Source of the DNA: Sinotaia quadrata | Lineage: Eukaryota > Mollusca > Gastropoda > Architaenioglossa > Viviparidae | DNA: 64,000 nucleotides | Direction of reading: 5' to 3' | NCBI GenBank assembly: GCA_028829895.1 | Contig: CM054179.1 | Span: 43,878,617 to 43,942,616 of the forward strand | Shown here: positions 48,901 through 59,784 of the stretch, piece by piece | Numbering within the stretch: position 1 is the first letter of the stretch | Layout: every line of letters starts with the position of its first letter | Position numbers and translations under genes: made by a program | Notes under the pieces: model-generated | The model's input: only the letters and a program-made list of their open reading frames with translations | What the model was told of the DNA's origin: nothing | The model's database searches: none

Positions 48901-49250
48901 GATGTCCGTAACGGCAGGGTTCTTCTGTTTAAGGGGCTGTCGTACAGCGTGGTGAATGCATTGATAAATTAGCCTATCCAATCTGGGTTTAGTGGTTGTC
49001 TGTTGAGGGTCTTTGGTAGTTTTTGTGAACATGGTGTTGCATCATTTTGTCGGCCTGGGCTTCCTTTTGCTGGTCGCGGATGAATTTCGGCTGTCTGTTT
49101 CTCGATTGTTTCCTAGTTGTGTTGTTGCCTTTAATGTTGGTTCTTCAGGTGTCTCTCTCTTTTCCTTGTGGGGGTCATGGCTGTCTATTGTTGGTGCATT
49201 TGGACTTTCCGTCTGTTATGTGCTGTCTTCTGTCGGTTGAGGCATTTGTA
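45977..49250 (+). repeat. Tandem block Y, copy 1
   Basis: Matches about 54735-57975 closely. Contents in order: a VKPDQKLEP-type decayed coding stretch (about 46015-46120), AT-rich DNA with ACAT/ACAC-type simple repeats (46770-46830), GACA-type repeats near 47975-48003, a segment ending GAAGATGGTAAGAAATGATG, a pyrimidine-rich block (48240-48370), a G run (48453-48476), and a segment with two overlapping minus-strand ORFs (48681-48899 and 48787-49032) that recur in every copy. No product is recognised for these ORFs. Confidence 0.85.
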
Positions 49251-49446
49251 TCCTGTTAGTGGCGTTTGTGTCTTCATAGTGGCGTTTGCATCTCGGTTGT
49301 GGCGTTCATGTCTCGTTTGTGGCGTTTGTATCCTGGTTGTGGTGTTTGTATCTTGGTAGTGTCGTTTGTATCTTGGTAGTTGCGTTTGTATCTTTGTAGT
49401 GTCGTTTGTAGCTTGGTAGTGGTGTTTGTATCTCGGATGTGGCGTT
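49250..49446. repeat. 20-bp minisatellite, array 1
   Basis: Imperfect head-to-tail copies of GTATCTTGGTAGTGGCGTTT, about 9-10 of them. It is joined at GTTG to the 3' part of an LTR. Confidence 0.88.
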
Positions 49447-49447
49447 G

Positions 49448-49737
49448 ATTATTTATGCAAATAGACCGATAGGATTGGATGGGGGCGAATGAGTCAAGAA
49501 AAAAGAGATTGAATGCATAATTAACTATAATTGTTTAACGTTTCCCAGTCCATGCTTTGTACACAAGTTTGCCTGTCTATAAATTTGTTGGCTTAAACTA
49601 GAAGCGTTAAATTTTGATTAGACTGAAGGGTGAATTTGAGCAGCCAGTCTGTTGTCAGAATAGAAGTAACAAATTTTAATTAACATAAATTCTAAATTCT
49701 GAAACAGGGTCTATAAATAAAAACTGGACTTGTAACA
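49448..49737 (+). mobile_element. LTR 3' end, amplified copy 1
   Basis: Matches the last ~290 bp of LTR D and ends CTTGTAACA followed by the same CAGAT flank. The 5' part of the LTR is missing and is replaced by minisatellite. This is not a new insertion but a duplicated fragment. Confidence 0.88.
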
Positions 49738-49924
49738 CAGATTAAGGATGTTAATAATATTTGTATATTCGTGATTATAATTATATATATTATAATTGTT
49801 AAAACACCTGCACATAGAAATTATTTGCAGACAAAACTGCACAAACAGTGATATACTGTTTCTTAAGAAATAAAATTTTTTAAAAATAATTTTCAAGAAA
49901 TACTAACTCATTTCCTTATTTTAG

Positions 49925-49963
49925 GTGCAGCACAGAGAGACCAGAGAGAAATGATGGGAGAAA
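49925..49963 (+). CDS. Candidate 39-bp micro-exon with alternative acceptor (33 bp)
   Basis: CCTTATTTTAG precedes 39 bp, and GTAAGT follows. Phase 1: AAQRDQREMMGE. A second AG six bases in (GTGCAG, ending 49930) would give a 33-bp exon in the same phase, losing two residues. The homologous exon at 62569 has only the inner acceptor. Hydrophilic, function unknown. Confidence 0.6.
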
Positions 49964-49979
49964 GTAAGTGAATTAATTT

Positions 49980-50853
49980 TTAATGTTTAAAATAATTGAT
50001 TTGATATTGTACATATTGACATTAGTATTCACTAAGAGTAATATCGTGAATACATGCTATCAATATGGGTGTGTCTCTGTATGTCTTTTAATCTTTCATG
50101 CGCTTGGGCTATTAATTTATCCCAGTCGCAATACATAAATATTAAATTACAAAATTCAAACAACACAAGATGTACTATTATGAAAACTAAAGGGTGCAAT
50201 CATGTAAGTTTAACTATTAAGTTACAAGTAAAACCGGACCAAAAGTTGGAGCCCATTGTGGGGCAAACTGAAATCATTAAAATGAATTATCTAAAGTTGT
50301 AAATTTGACCCTGACCTCCAGTAGGGTCTAAAATCCCAGGGACTATCAATGAAAGTCTGAAGTCTTAGCCACGGGAGAGATTTGCAGTAGCATACATCCA
50401 CCCATGAATGGGTAAGTGTGTTAAAAATATGTTACTCAAGGATCAAGGTGTGTCATAGGCTCACGTGACATAGGTGATTATGAGGATGTGTATATGTTGA
50501 CTAGTACTCAAAGAGAACTGTTGCTTCATGAGAATAAAACTGTAGATGAATGATAAACATTTTGGAAGAAATTGCTGATGTTGTTCTTTTGAGGAATACG
50601 TAAACCAATCTGTAATATATTAGAAGTGTTTTATCTCTTAAAAGAATAAGAAGACGTACATATGTGTAAGAAAAATGAGAATAGAGATAATGAAGAAAAA
50701 ATAAATTTCTCAAAATGTCAACATTGCATCTTAGTTGGACTATGTGTTGATACCCTGTAAGATGGACAATGCAAAATACACAACAATTTGAGGTCAATCA
50801 CTCCAACAACTCATTAAGCCCAGAGGAAGGTCCTCACATATGTCAGACACATT

Positions 50854-50901
<48 letters not shown>

Positions 50902-51586
50902 TAGTCATCAAATTAAATGAATTAAATGAATTTTACATTAAATGAAGATGGTAAGAAATGATGCACTCATTTTTTTCAAGCCTTTTGGCTTATCATTCAA
51001 ACAGACTTTCAGATTTACACTATTTTGAAATCTGGGCTTCTGCTACACACATGATGTGTGCCTTTACTGTGAGGAAAGCCAGTGGCTTTTTTTCGCTGAT
51101 GCAGTAAGCCTTTTGTCAGTGATATTTTCAGCTTTGGAAGGCCTCTGGAAAAACTTCTTCTCCTCATTTCTTTCCCCTCTTTTCTTTTCCATCCTTCTTT
51201 TAATCTTTCTCTCTCATTCTTCCTTTCTTTTATTCCCTTCCTCTTTTGTTATTTTTTTTGTTCCGTTTGTTTCTCTCCATGATTGTGCATGTGCTGAGAT
51301 TTTTGTCCTTGATGTTCTCGCCTCTGGAGACGCACAGGCAGGGCTTCGCTCCCCTCACTTATCTCGGGGCGGGGGGTTGCGGATGGAAGCTGTCGGTCCT
51401 GTAGTAGTTATAGTATGATTTTTAAAATAATTCTGTAGTGCAACTGGTTAGTTGTTTGCATTTAGAAAACCCGGCTCTTTCCATTGTCACTCCAGTCGGA
51501 TTCCGTTGCTTGACGGTACTAAATTAAATAAAAATTAAATATAATAAATTTAAGTGTTCTTTCTTCATCGGTATTGACCATAAAAG
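49980..51586 (+). repeat. Block Z, copy 1 (intron-like)
   Basis: Shares its order with 59785-61350 and, shorter, 62620-63850: a GTGTCTCTGTGTGTCTTT-type segment, the VKPDQKLEP-type decayed coding stretch near 50225-50305, a GACA microsatellite (50857-50900), a segment ending GAAGATGGTAAGAAATGATG, and a pyrimidine-rich block. The ORF at 51056-51418 spans the pyrimidine block. It recurs in other copies with changed frames, so I do not call it a gene. Confidence 0.8.
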
Positions 51587-52073
51587 TGCAATTCACAGGA
51601 ATCAACTTACATCAACACGTTTTACTGAGAAGATAATGACAACGCTGGATTCGCACACCAACATAATCTAGTACAGCACAGTAGTCACTATAGGATGAAG
51701 TGATAAAAGATAAAAGGCTTGCTTTGCTCATTGGCTAATGATCGCCTTTATAACCAGACTCAGTTATGTTCAGATTCAAAGTGATTAGAAGAGAGAACTT
51801 CATCAACAAAGAAACGTTCGGTCCATCCCTATTGGTTAAGATTGTTATGAACAGTATGAGACTATTAATCAGAAAAAACTACTCATCCATCTGAAACTGG
51901 TTTTTATTGCATCAGCAAATTCTACAATATTTTTAACAGAGTTGTTATTTTAACTCTGGTACATACAAAAATATCATCATGCACAGCACTCGAAGGTAAT
52001 TTCATGTTGACATTTAACAAATTATATAATAAATGCGTTTTAAAATAGGGATAGGCATATTTAGTCCACCACA
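51587..52073 (-). mobile_element. LTR-like repeat, TGTGG family, copy 4, inverted
   Basis: On the minus strand it starts TGTGGTGGACTAAATATGCC (52073) and carries the TGCTGATGCAATAAAAACCA, AACCAATAGGGATGG and TAATCACTTTGAATCTG landmarks of the family. It lies exactly where the paralogous copies continue CATAAAAGTGTTTATGATCG, so it interrupts block Z. Flanks AAAAG and AAAAC agree at four of five bases, a possible target duplication. About 487 bp, shorter than the other copies. Confidence 0.6.
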
Positions 52074-53590
52074 AAAACAAAATATAAACTGTTTAATTTT
52101 TCCTACTGAATGATCCCAATTTTTTCGTTAATTAAATCAGCTTAAATGTTAACTTTTATACTTAACAAAGAAACTGTGTCACATTTGTGTAACATTAAAT
52201 TTATACGTCCCCAGATTTCTATATTGCGATAATTAATGTGACATATCATTAATTGACTGTAATTTTATTTGCGCAAACTGCATTTATTATTCATTTCAAA
52301 ATTCGTCAAAATTGTATTCTCTCAATACCAAATAAAATCTCACATGAAGTCAGGCGGTAAAAATGTCTGTGGGCCGATGTCTCTGGTATTTCGTCATTTG
52401 TAAGCTTGTTAGCATTGCATGTAGATTGTAAATCGCTTATTCACCCTTTGCGATCGGCTTCTTTCTATTTAACATTAACATTTTATGAAAGTGAAAGTTC
52501 CTTTAGGTGAATTGGAGATTAGGTCTTAATCTACATTCATGTTGTCTAATCAATGATAAGGATAAAGCAGGGTATATCGAAATGATCTCTTTGGAAATAG
52601 AAACGACAAATGAAAGTGAAATGTGTACGCACCAAAGCACCATGCTTATAATGTTTAGTAACTGACAATGATTTCTGAATGACAAAGGTTTGATTGTCAT
52701 TTTCCAATCGAAAACACAAAGTTCTACTTGTATATTGAAATCAAGGATCAATTTACTGTATTAACTCAACTTCATTTATCTTTTATTTATTACCACATTA
52801 CACTTCACAGTGATCACATAATTCAGGTCTTCCAGCATTTACACATAAAGAACTCTGATTTAAGCATGATTATTGTATATATACTTGACTTGATTGTTTC
52901 AATGAATACCCACATTTTGAATATACCCCAACTAAGTAATATACATTGAAAGATACATATTGCAAATATAAAACAGGAACAATCACTTAATTAATTGTTA
53001 CCACTGTGCAAAGATATATTGTAAATACAAAAAAATAGGAAAAATCATTTAATTAAATGTTGCCTATGTGCATGGACATATTGTAAATTGGAGTCTCATA
53101 TATATTTATAATTTTTCAGTTGAAGTAAATTTATATATTGCACGCACGCACTCACGCAATTTCGCACACATACAAACAGAAACACACCCAGATCTTAGAT
53201 GCTACATGGGCATGAGTAGAACTGGTAATAACAGGAAATACCGAGCATTTTGTAGAATATATAAACATTATGAGGTGTAGACATATCTTTAGACATAATT
53301 AAATGGATGAATGTTTCATAATAGACACATTGTAATGCAGTTGAAAATCACTTTAACTGATATCAGTCATATGTCAGAGTTTCATTTTAACATGGATTGT
53401 ATGATCATATCTGTATAATGATGTTAATACATATTTGTCTGTTCATTATTATAATTGAATACATGGGTTAATCCCCTACACATCAACAATATTTGCAGTA
53501 AAATCTGAATCTGACATACTTTTTCTTGAAATATATATATTTTTTATATTTTCACGAAATACTTATTCATTTACTTTATTATTTTACTTG
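52074..53590. other. AT-rich intron-like stretch containing the empty LTR site
   Basis: 52620-52750 is a diverged paralog of about 47180-47250. 53270-53590 is the paralog of the DNA flanking LTR D but lacks the LTR: GATCATATCTGTATAATGATGT here corresponds to GATCATCTCAGAT-LTR-CAGATTAAGGATGT there. ORFs at 52728-52949 and 53068-53280 have no support. Confidence 0.65.
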
Positions 53591-53593
53591 CAG

Positions 53594-53617
53594 TGCAAAA
53601 CATGATGAGTAATTTTG
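53594..53617 (+). CDS. Candidate 24-bp micro-exon, divergent type
   Basis: TTTTACTTGCAG precedes it and GTAGGT follows. 24 bp in phase 1: QNMMSNF. Its position in the segment (after the empty LTR site, before the CATTGAGTGTAAT block) is the same as that of the QREM-type exons, so it is their diverged paralog. Length and phase are kept despite low similarity. Confidence 0.55.
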
Positions 53618-53689
53618 GTAGGTATATTAATTCTTTTGTTCAAAATAATTGATTTTACATTTACATTCTACATATTTACATTATTGTTC

Positions 53690-56600
53690 ATTGAGTGTAA
53701 TATCATGAGTACATGCTAGCAATATGTGTGTCTCTCTGTGTGTCTGTCAATCTCTCCTGAGATTGAGATATTAATTTATCCCAGTTGCAGTACATAAATA
53801 TTAAAATATAAAATTCAAACAATAGAAAATGTACTGTTGTAAAAGCTAAATGTGCCTACATATAAATTTAATCATTAAGTTACGGGTAAAACCAGCGGAT
53901 GTTTTCCAGTTGAAGCCCATTGCGGTGCAAATTGAAATCATTAAAATGAATTATCTAAAGTTGTAGATATGACCCTGACCTATAGTAGTGACCCCCCCCC
54001 CCCGCCTGGGACTATCAATGTAAAGTTGGAAGTCTTAGCCATTTGAGAGATTAGCAGTAGCATACTCCAACCCATGAATTGTTATATGGTTAAAATATCT
54101 TAGCTCAAGGATCAAGGTGTACCATAGGCTCGCATGACAAATGTGATTATGTGGATTGAATGACGAATTTGAATTACTTTCTTAGAGAGCTGTGCTATGC
54201 TTGGCTAGAAGCATAGTGCACTTCACCAAAAACAATCGTAAAATGTTTGTTTGTATGTCAGAGTGATATAGACTTTGAGAAAGAATTAATGATTCTCTGT
54301 AGTGGAGTTGAAGAATTGTCTATACATTGTTTCTTTCACCCCTTGTTTTGGCAGAAACTAAAGGTATGATGTTTGCTTAAGTATTGCGTGTGAGAGTATA
54401 ATAATTTTAATACCTTTTTCGTGTGTATGAATATTGTAAATTATAATAATATTGGATAAGACACTATGTTTATGTTAATCTATAATTCTTGTCCAGTTAC
54501 TGACCTATGTCATTCAAGGGTTGCCTATAATACATGCCTGCAGTCAATCAATTGCTGCAAAATATTTAATACTGCATCATCTGGTTGAAGGCTTCTTTTT
54601 CTTCTTTTTGGTCATCATTGATTCCTCACTGGTTTCTGGACTCTGTTGGTCCTTATGGATCAATATTGATCTAGTCTCAAGGTCTAAGGTTCCTTTTTGG
54701 TTGGGACAGAATGAGAGAAGAATATCCATGATGTACTATTATGAAAACAAAAGGGTGCATGCTTTAACTATTAAGTTACAAGTAAAACCGGACCAGAAGT
54801 TGGAGCCCATTGTGTGGCAAACTGAAATCATTAAAATAAATTATCTAAAGTTGTAAATTTGACCCTGACCTCCAGTAGGATCTAAAATCCCAGGGACTAT
54901 CAAAGTCTGAAGCCACAGGAGAGATTTGCAGTAGCATACATCCACCCATGAATTGGTATGTGTGTTAAAAATATCTTACTCAAGGATCAAGGTGTGACAG
55001 GCTCACGTGACATAGGTGATGATGAGGATGTATGTATGTTGACTAGTACTCAAAGAGAACTGTTGCTTCATGAGAATAAAACTGTAGATGAATTATAAAC
55101 ATTTTGGAAGAATTTGCTGATAGGAAAATGGACTTTTAGTCAAGGCTAGATCCCTAAAGATAGCTAGATTAATGAGTTAACATTGCAATTGATGCATATA
55201 TTTAGATTAACTTTTTATCCATTTTCTTTTATAAAATTATTTTATTACGTTTTCACCGAGTTTCAGTCACTACATATAATCTTTACTTTATGTAAAATTC
55301 ATCGTGATATAAGTATTGTCTCTATTCTGTACTATATATCATGAGAGATACTCACTTGATATCTCAGTCACAGGGTGGTATGTCTTTTGAATGTCGTGTT
55401 ATACTAGATTTTAATTAATATACCAGCAAACAACAGTATCATTATCAAAACACCTGCAAACAACATATACATATGCTACATAATCTTCATTTTTAGTCTG
55501 TCTCCCTATCTCTCACATGCATACATACACATACACAGATACATAAACACTCATATATACACATATAATATCTGAATGTGACTGAGACAAGATTCTTTTG
55601 AATGCATTCAAATAGTATATGTAAGAAAGAAATCTAATGTCACTAATTAAATTTGTTCCTGTATAATTTTGGTTGTAATGGACAACTTTCTATACCACAG
55701 GAGGAATAAATATTTAGAAATACAAATTACGGGATAAAATAACGTACATTTATGTGTTAAAAAAATTGAACAGTTAAGTTATTTATTAGATTAGATTTCA
55801 GTTAAATGTTAGTCTATTATAATGTCCATCTAAATAATTTTCGGGTAGATTAAAGTGTTAATTATGGGAAAGTGAAATTTCTTTACACCAAAAAACCCAC
55901 CATGGTTATTATGATCGAGTTCTGACTATGATTTCTGAATGGCTCAAAAAATATTTTTTAGTTTGTACGTGTATATTGGAATCAAAGAAAATATTGTCTA
56001 TGATGAGAGGCATTGCTAAGTCATTTGAGGTTTGTGGAGGAGTAACTTTTCAGAGTACAATCTAACCTTGCTCATCGCAATATGTTATTTATTTTTCCAA
56101 TTATATTTAAATGAGTTCATAGCTAAAAGATTCAAAAATACATAATTATGTTGCTGTATAATACATTTATAATCTTGTTGAATGTGGTCTCAATGATTTC
56201 TCTAATAGGTTTGGTCTTCATTTTGGACAACATGGGAAGAATATCAGGGCTATTTTTGTGCCTCATATTTCATTGTATTGCTTTCGTTTACCTTTAGCAA
56301 AAAGTACAAAATGAAAGTGGAATAAGCTGACTCCTTCTTATCAGCATCGGATTTTTAAATTTGAGTTCATGAAATCAACATTGCAACTGCATTTTACTAT
56401 TACACCAAATATTTATATCTTTATAAAGGATTAAAAAAATTCAGTTCTTTTGAGGAATATGTAAACCAATCTGTAAGCATATTAGAAGAGTTTTATCTCT
56501 TAAAAGAATAAGAAGACCTACATATGTGTAAGAAAAATGAGAATAGAGATAATGAAGAAAAAATAAATTTCTCTAAATGTAAATATTGCATCTTAGTTGG

Positions 56601-57975
56601 ACTATGTGTTGATACCCTGTAAGATGGACAATGCAAAATACACAACAATTTGAGGTCAATCACTCCAACAACTCATTAAGCCCCCAGAGGAAGGTCCTCA
56701 TATATGTCAGACACATGGACAGACAGGCAGACAGGCAGATAGTCATCAAATTAAATTAATTTTACATTAAATGAAGATGGTAAGAAATGATGCTCTCTTT
56801 TTTCAAGCCTTTTGGCTTATCATTCAAACAGACTTTCAAATTTATACTATTTTGAAATCTGGGCTTCTGCTACAGACATGATGTGTGCCTTTACTGTGAG
56901 GAAAGCCAGTGGCTTTTTTTTCGCTGATGCAGTAAGCCTTTTGTCAGAGATATTTTCAGCTTTGGACTGCCTCTGGAAAAAAAACTTCCTCTCCTCACTT
57001 CTTTCCCCTCTTTTCATTTCCCTCTTTTAATCTTTCTCTCTCATTCTTCCATTCTTTTATCCCCTTCCTCTTTTGTTATTGTTTTTGTTCCGTTTGTTTC
57101 TCTCCATGATTGTGCATGTGCTGAGATTTTTATCCTTGATGTTCTCGCCTCTGGGGGTGCACAGGCAAGGCTTCGCTCCCCTCACGTGTCTCGGGGTGGG
57201 GGGTGGGGGGCGTATGGAAGCTGTGGGTCCTGTAGTAGTTATAGTATGATTTTAAAAATAATTCTGTAGTGCAACTGGTTAGTTGTTTGCAGTTAGAAAA
57301 CCTGGCTCTTTCCTTTGTCACTCCAGTCGGATTATGTTGCTTGACGGTACTAAATTAAATAAAAATTAAATTAAATAAATTTAAGTGTTCTTTTGTCATC
57401 GGTATTGACCATAAAAGTGTTTATGATCGTCTTTGTGAAAAATATTTTTTTTAAAATAATTCTGATCAGATCAATTGGCTTTTCGGACAGCTGAAGGTCA
57501 CAGGGAATTTCTCGCCGTGTTTTAGACTCAAATGATGCTTTTCTCCATGTTGCAACTGTCCTTGGTAGCAAAAAGAAAATTGTTGTTTTCAGTTCCTTCT
57601 GTTTCCTTAGTTGGCTGAATTGCTGTAGTCTTTCCGCCATCGATGTCCGTAACGGCAGGGTTCTTCTGTTTAAGGGGCTGTCGTACAGCGTGGTGGATGC
57701 ATTGATAAATTAGCCTATCCAATCTGGGTTTAGTGGTTGTCTGTTGAGGGTCTTTGGTAGTTTTTGTGAACATGGTGTTGTGTCATTTTGTCGGCCTGGG
57801 CTTCCTTTTGCTGGTCGCGGATGTTTCTCGACTGTTTCCTAGTTGTGTTGTTGCCTTTAATGTTGGTTCTTCAGGTGTGTCTCTCTTTTCCGTGTGGGGG
57901 TCATGGCTGTCTATTGTTGGTGCATTTGGACTTTCCGTCTGTTACGTGCTGTCTTCTGTCGGTTGAGGCATTTGT
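53690..57975 (+). repeat. Tandem blocks X and Y, copy 2, fused
   Basis: 53690-54735 repeats 43125-44020 and 54735-57975 repeats 45977-49250. The two are joined at ATCCATGATGTACTATTATG, so the DNA between them in the first copy (44021-45976, including LTR D and the 24-bp micro-exon) is absent here. Minus ORFs at 57371-57640 and 57528-57773 match those of copy 1. Confidence 0.85.
54355..54363 (+). CDS. Candidate 9-bp micro-exon, copy 2
   Basis: Same as 43642-43650: CCCCTTGTTTTGGCAG, AAACTAAAG, GTATGA. Phase 1. Confidence 0.35.
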
Positions 57976-58073
57976 ATCGTGTTAGTGGCGTTTGTGTCTT
58001 CGTAGTGGCATTTGCATCTCGGTTGTGGCGTTCATGTCACGGTTGTGGCGTTTGTATCCTGGTTGTGGCGTTC
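57976..58073. repeat. 20-bp minisatellite, array 2
   Basis: About five copies. The array is broken at GGCGTTCTCTCTC, where it passes directly into the pyrimidine-rich block of another repeat copy. Confidence 0.85.
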
Positions 58074-58994
58074 TCTCTCATTCTTCCATTCTTTTATCCC
58101 CTTCCTCTTTTGTTATTGTTTTTGTTCCGTTTTTCTCTCTCCATGATTGTGCATGTGCTGAGATTTTTATCCTTGATGTCCTCGCCCCTGGGGGTGCACA
58201 GTCAGGGCTTTGCTCCCCTCACTTGTCTGGAGGAGGGGGGATGGAGGCTGTCGGTCCTGTAGTAGTTATAGTATGATTTTTAAAATAATTCTGTAGTGCA
58301 ACTGGTTAGTTGTTTGCATTTAGAAAACCTGGCTCTTTCCATTGTCACTCCAGTCGGATTATGTTGCTTGACGGTAATAAATTAAATAAAAAATAAATTA
58401 AATAAATGTAAGTGTTCTTTCGTCAACGGTATTGACCATAAAAGTGTTTATGATCGTCGTTGGGAAAAATATTTTTTAAAAAATAATTCTGATCAGGAGG
58501 ATTGGCCTTTCGGACAGCTGAAGGTCACATGGAATTTCTCGCCGTGTTTTAGATTCAAATGATGTTTTTCTCCATGTTGCAGCTGTCCTTGGTAAGAAAA
58601 AGAAAATTGTTGTTTTCAGTTCCTTCTGTATCCGTAGTTGGCTGAATTGCTGTAGTCTTTCCGCCATCGTTGTCCGTAACGGTTAGGATCTTCTGTTTAA
58701 GGGGCTGTCGTACAGTGTGGTGAATGCATTGATAAATTAGCCTATCCAATCTGGGTTTAGTGGTTGTCTGTTGAGGGTCTTTGGTAGTTTTTGTGAACAT
58801 GGTGTTGCGTCGTTTTATCGGCCTGGGCTTCCTTTTGCTGGTAGTGGAAGAATTTCGGCTGTCTGTTTCTCGACTGTTTCCTAGCTGTGTTGTTGCCTTT
58901 AGGGTTGGTTCTTCAGGTGTGTCTCTCTTTTCCGTGTGGGGGTCATGGCTGTCTATTGTTGGTGCATTTGGACTTTCCGTCTGTTACGTGCTGT
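58074..58994 (+). repeat. Partial block Y, copy 3
   Basis: It starts inside the pyrimidine-rich block and runs through the segment with the two recurring minus ORFs (58476-58667 and 58555-58800) to the next minisatellite. No product recognised. Confidence 0.8.
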
Positions 58995-59252
58995 CTTCTG
59001 ACGGTTGAGGCATTTGTATCATGTTAGTGGCGTTTGTGTCTTCGTAGTGGCGTTTGCATCTCGGTTGTGGCGTTCATGTCTCGGTTGTGGCGTTTGTATC
59101 CTGGTTGTGGTGTTTGTATCTTGGTAGTGTCGTTTGAATCTTGGTAGTGGCGTTTGTATTTTGATAGTGGCGTTTGTATCTTGGTAGTGGCGTTTGTATC
59201 TTGGTTGTGGCGTTTGCATCTTGGTAGTGGTGTTTGTATCTCGGATGTGGCG
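58995..59252. repeat. 20-bp minisatellite, array 3 (longest)
   Basis: About 12-13 imperfect copies of the same 20-bp unit, ending at the LTR fragment. The ORF 59019-59327 on the minus strand is a translation of this array and not a gene. Confidence 0.88.
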
Positions 59253-59256
59253 TTGA

Positions 59257-59545
59257 TTATTTATGCAAATAGACCGATAGGATTGGATGGGGTCGAATGA
59301 GTCAAGAAAAAAAACGATTGAATGCATAATTAACTATAATTGTTTAACGTTTCCCAGTCCATGCTTTGTACACAAGTTTGCCTGTCTATAAATTTGTTGG
59401 CTTAAACTAGAAGCATTAAATTTGATCAGACTGAAGGGTGAATATGAGCAGCCAGTCTGTTGTCAGAATAGAAGGAACAAATTTTAATTAACATAAATTC
59501 TAAATTCTGAAACACGGTCTATAAATAAAAACTGGACTCGTAACA
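59257..59545 (+). mobile_element. LTR 3' end, amplified copy 2
   Basis: Same fragment and same minisatellite junction as 49448-49737, with the CAGAT flank kept. Confidence 0.87.
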
Positions 59546-59729
59546 CAGATTAAGGATGTTAATAATATTTGTATATTCGTGATTATAATTATATATATAT
59601 GCGTTAAAACACCTGCACATAGAAAGTATTTGCAGACAAAACTGCACAAACAGTGATATACTGTTTCTTAAGAAATAAAATTTTTTAAAAATAATTTTCA
59701 AGAAATACTAACTCATTTCCTTATTTTAG

Positions 59730-59768
59730 GTGCAGCACAGAGAGACCAGAGAGAAATGATGCGAGAAA
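59730..59768 (+). CDS. Candidate 39-bp micro-exon, copy 2
   Basis: CCTTATTTTAG and GTAAGT bound 39 bp. Phase 1: AAQRDQREMMRE. One residue differs from the copy at 49925 (Gly to Arg). The inner acceptor GTGCAG is also kept. Confidence 0.6.
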
Positions 59769-59784
59769 GTAAGTGAATGAATTT

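Noticed and set aside
51056..51418. 120-codon ORF
   Set aside because: It runs through a pyrimidine-rich tract, and paralogous copies have shifted frames.
59019..59327. 102-codon minus ORF with a repetitive Thr/Gln/Arg product
   Set aside because: It is a translation of the 20-bp minisatellite. 20 is not a multiple of three, so the apparent repeat protein shifts through all frames.
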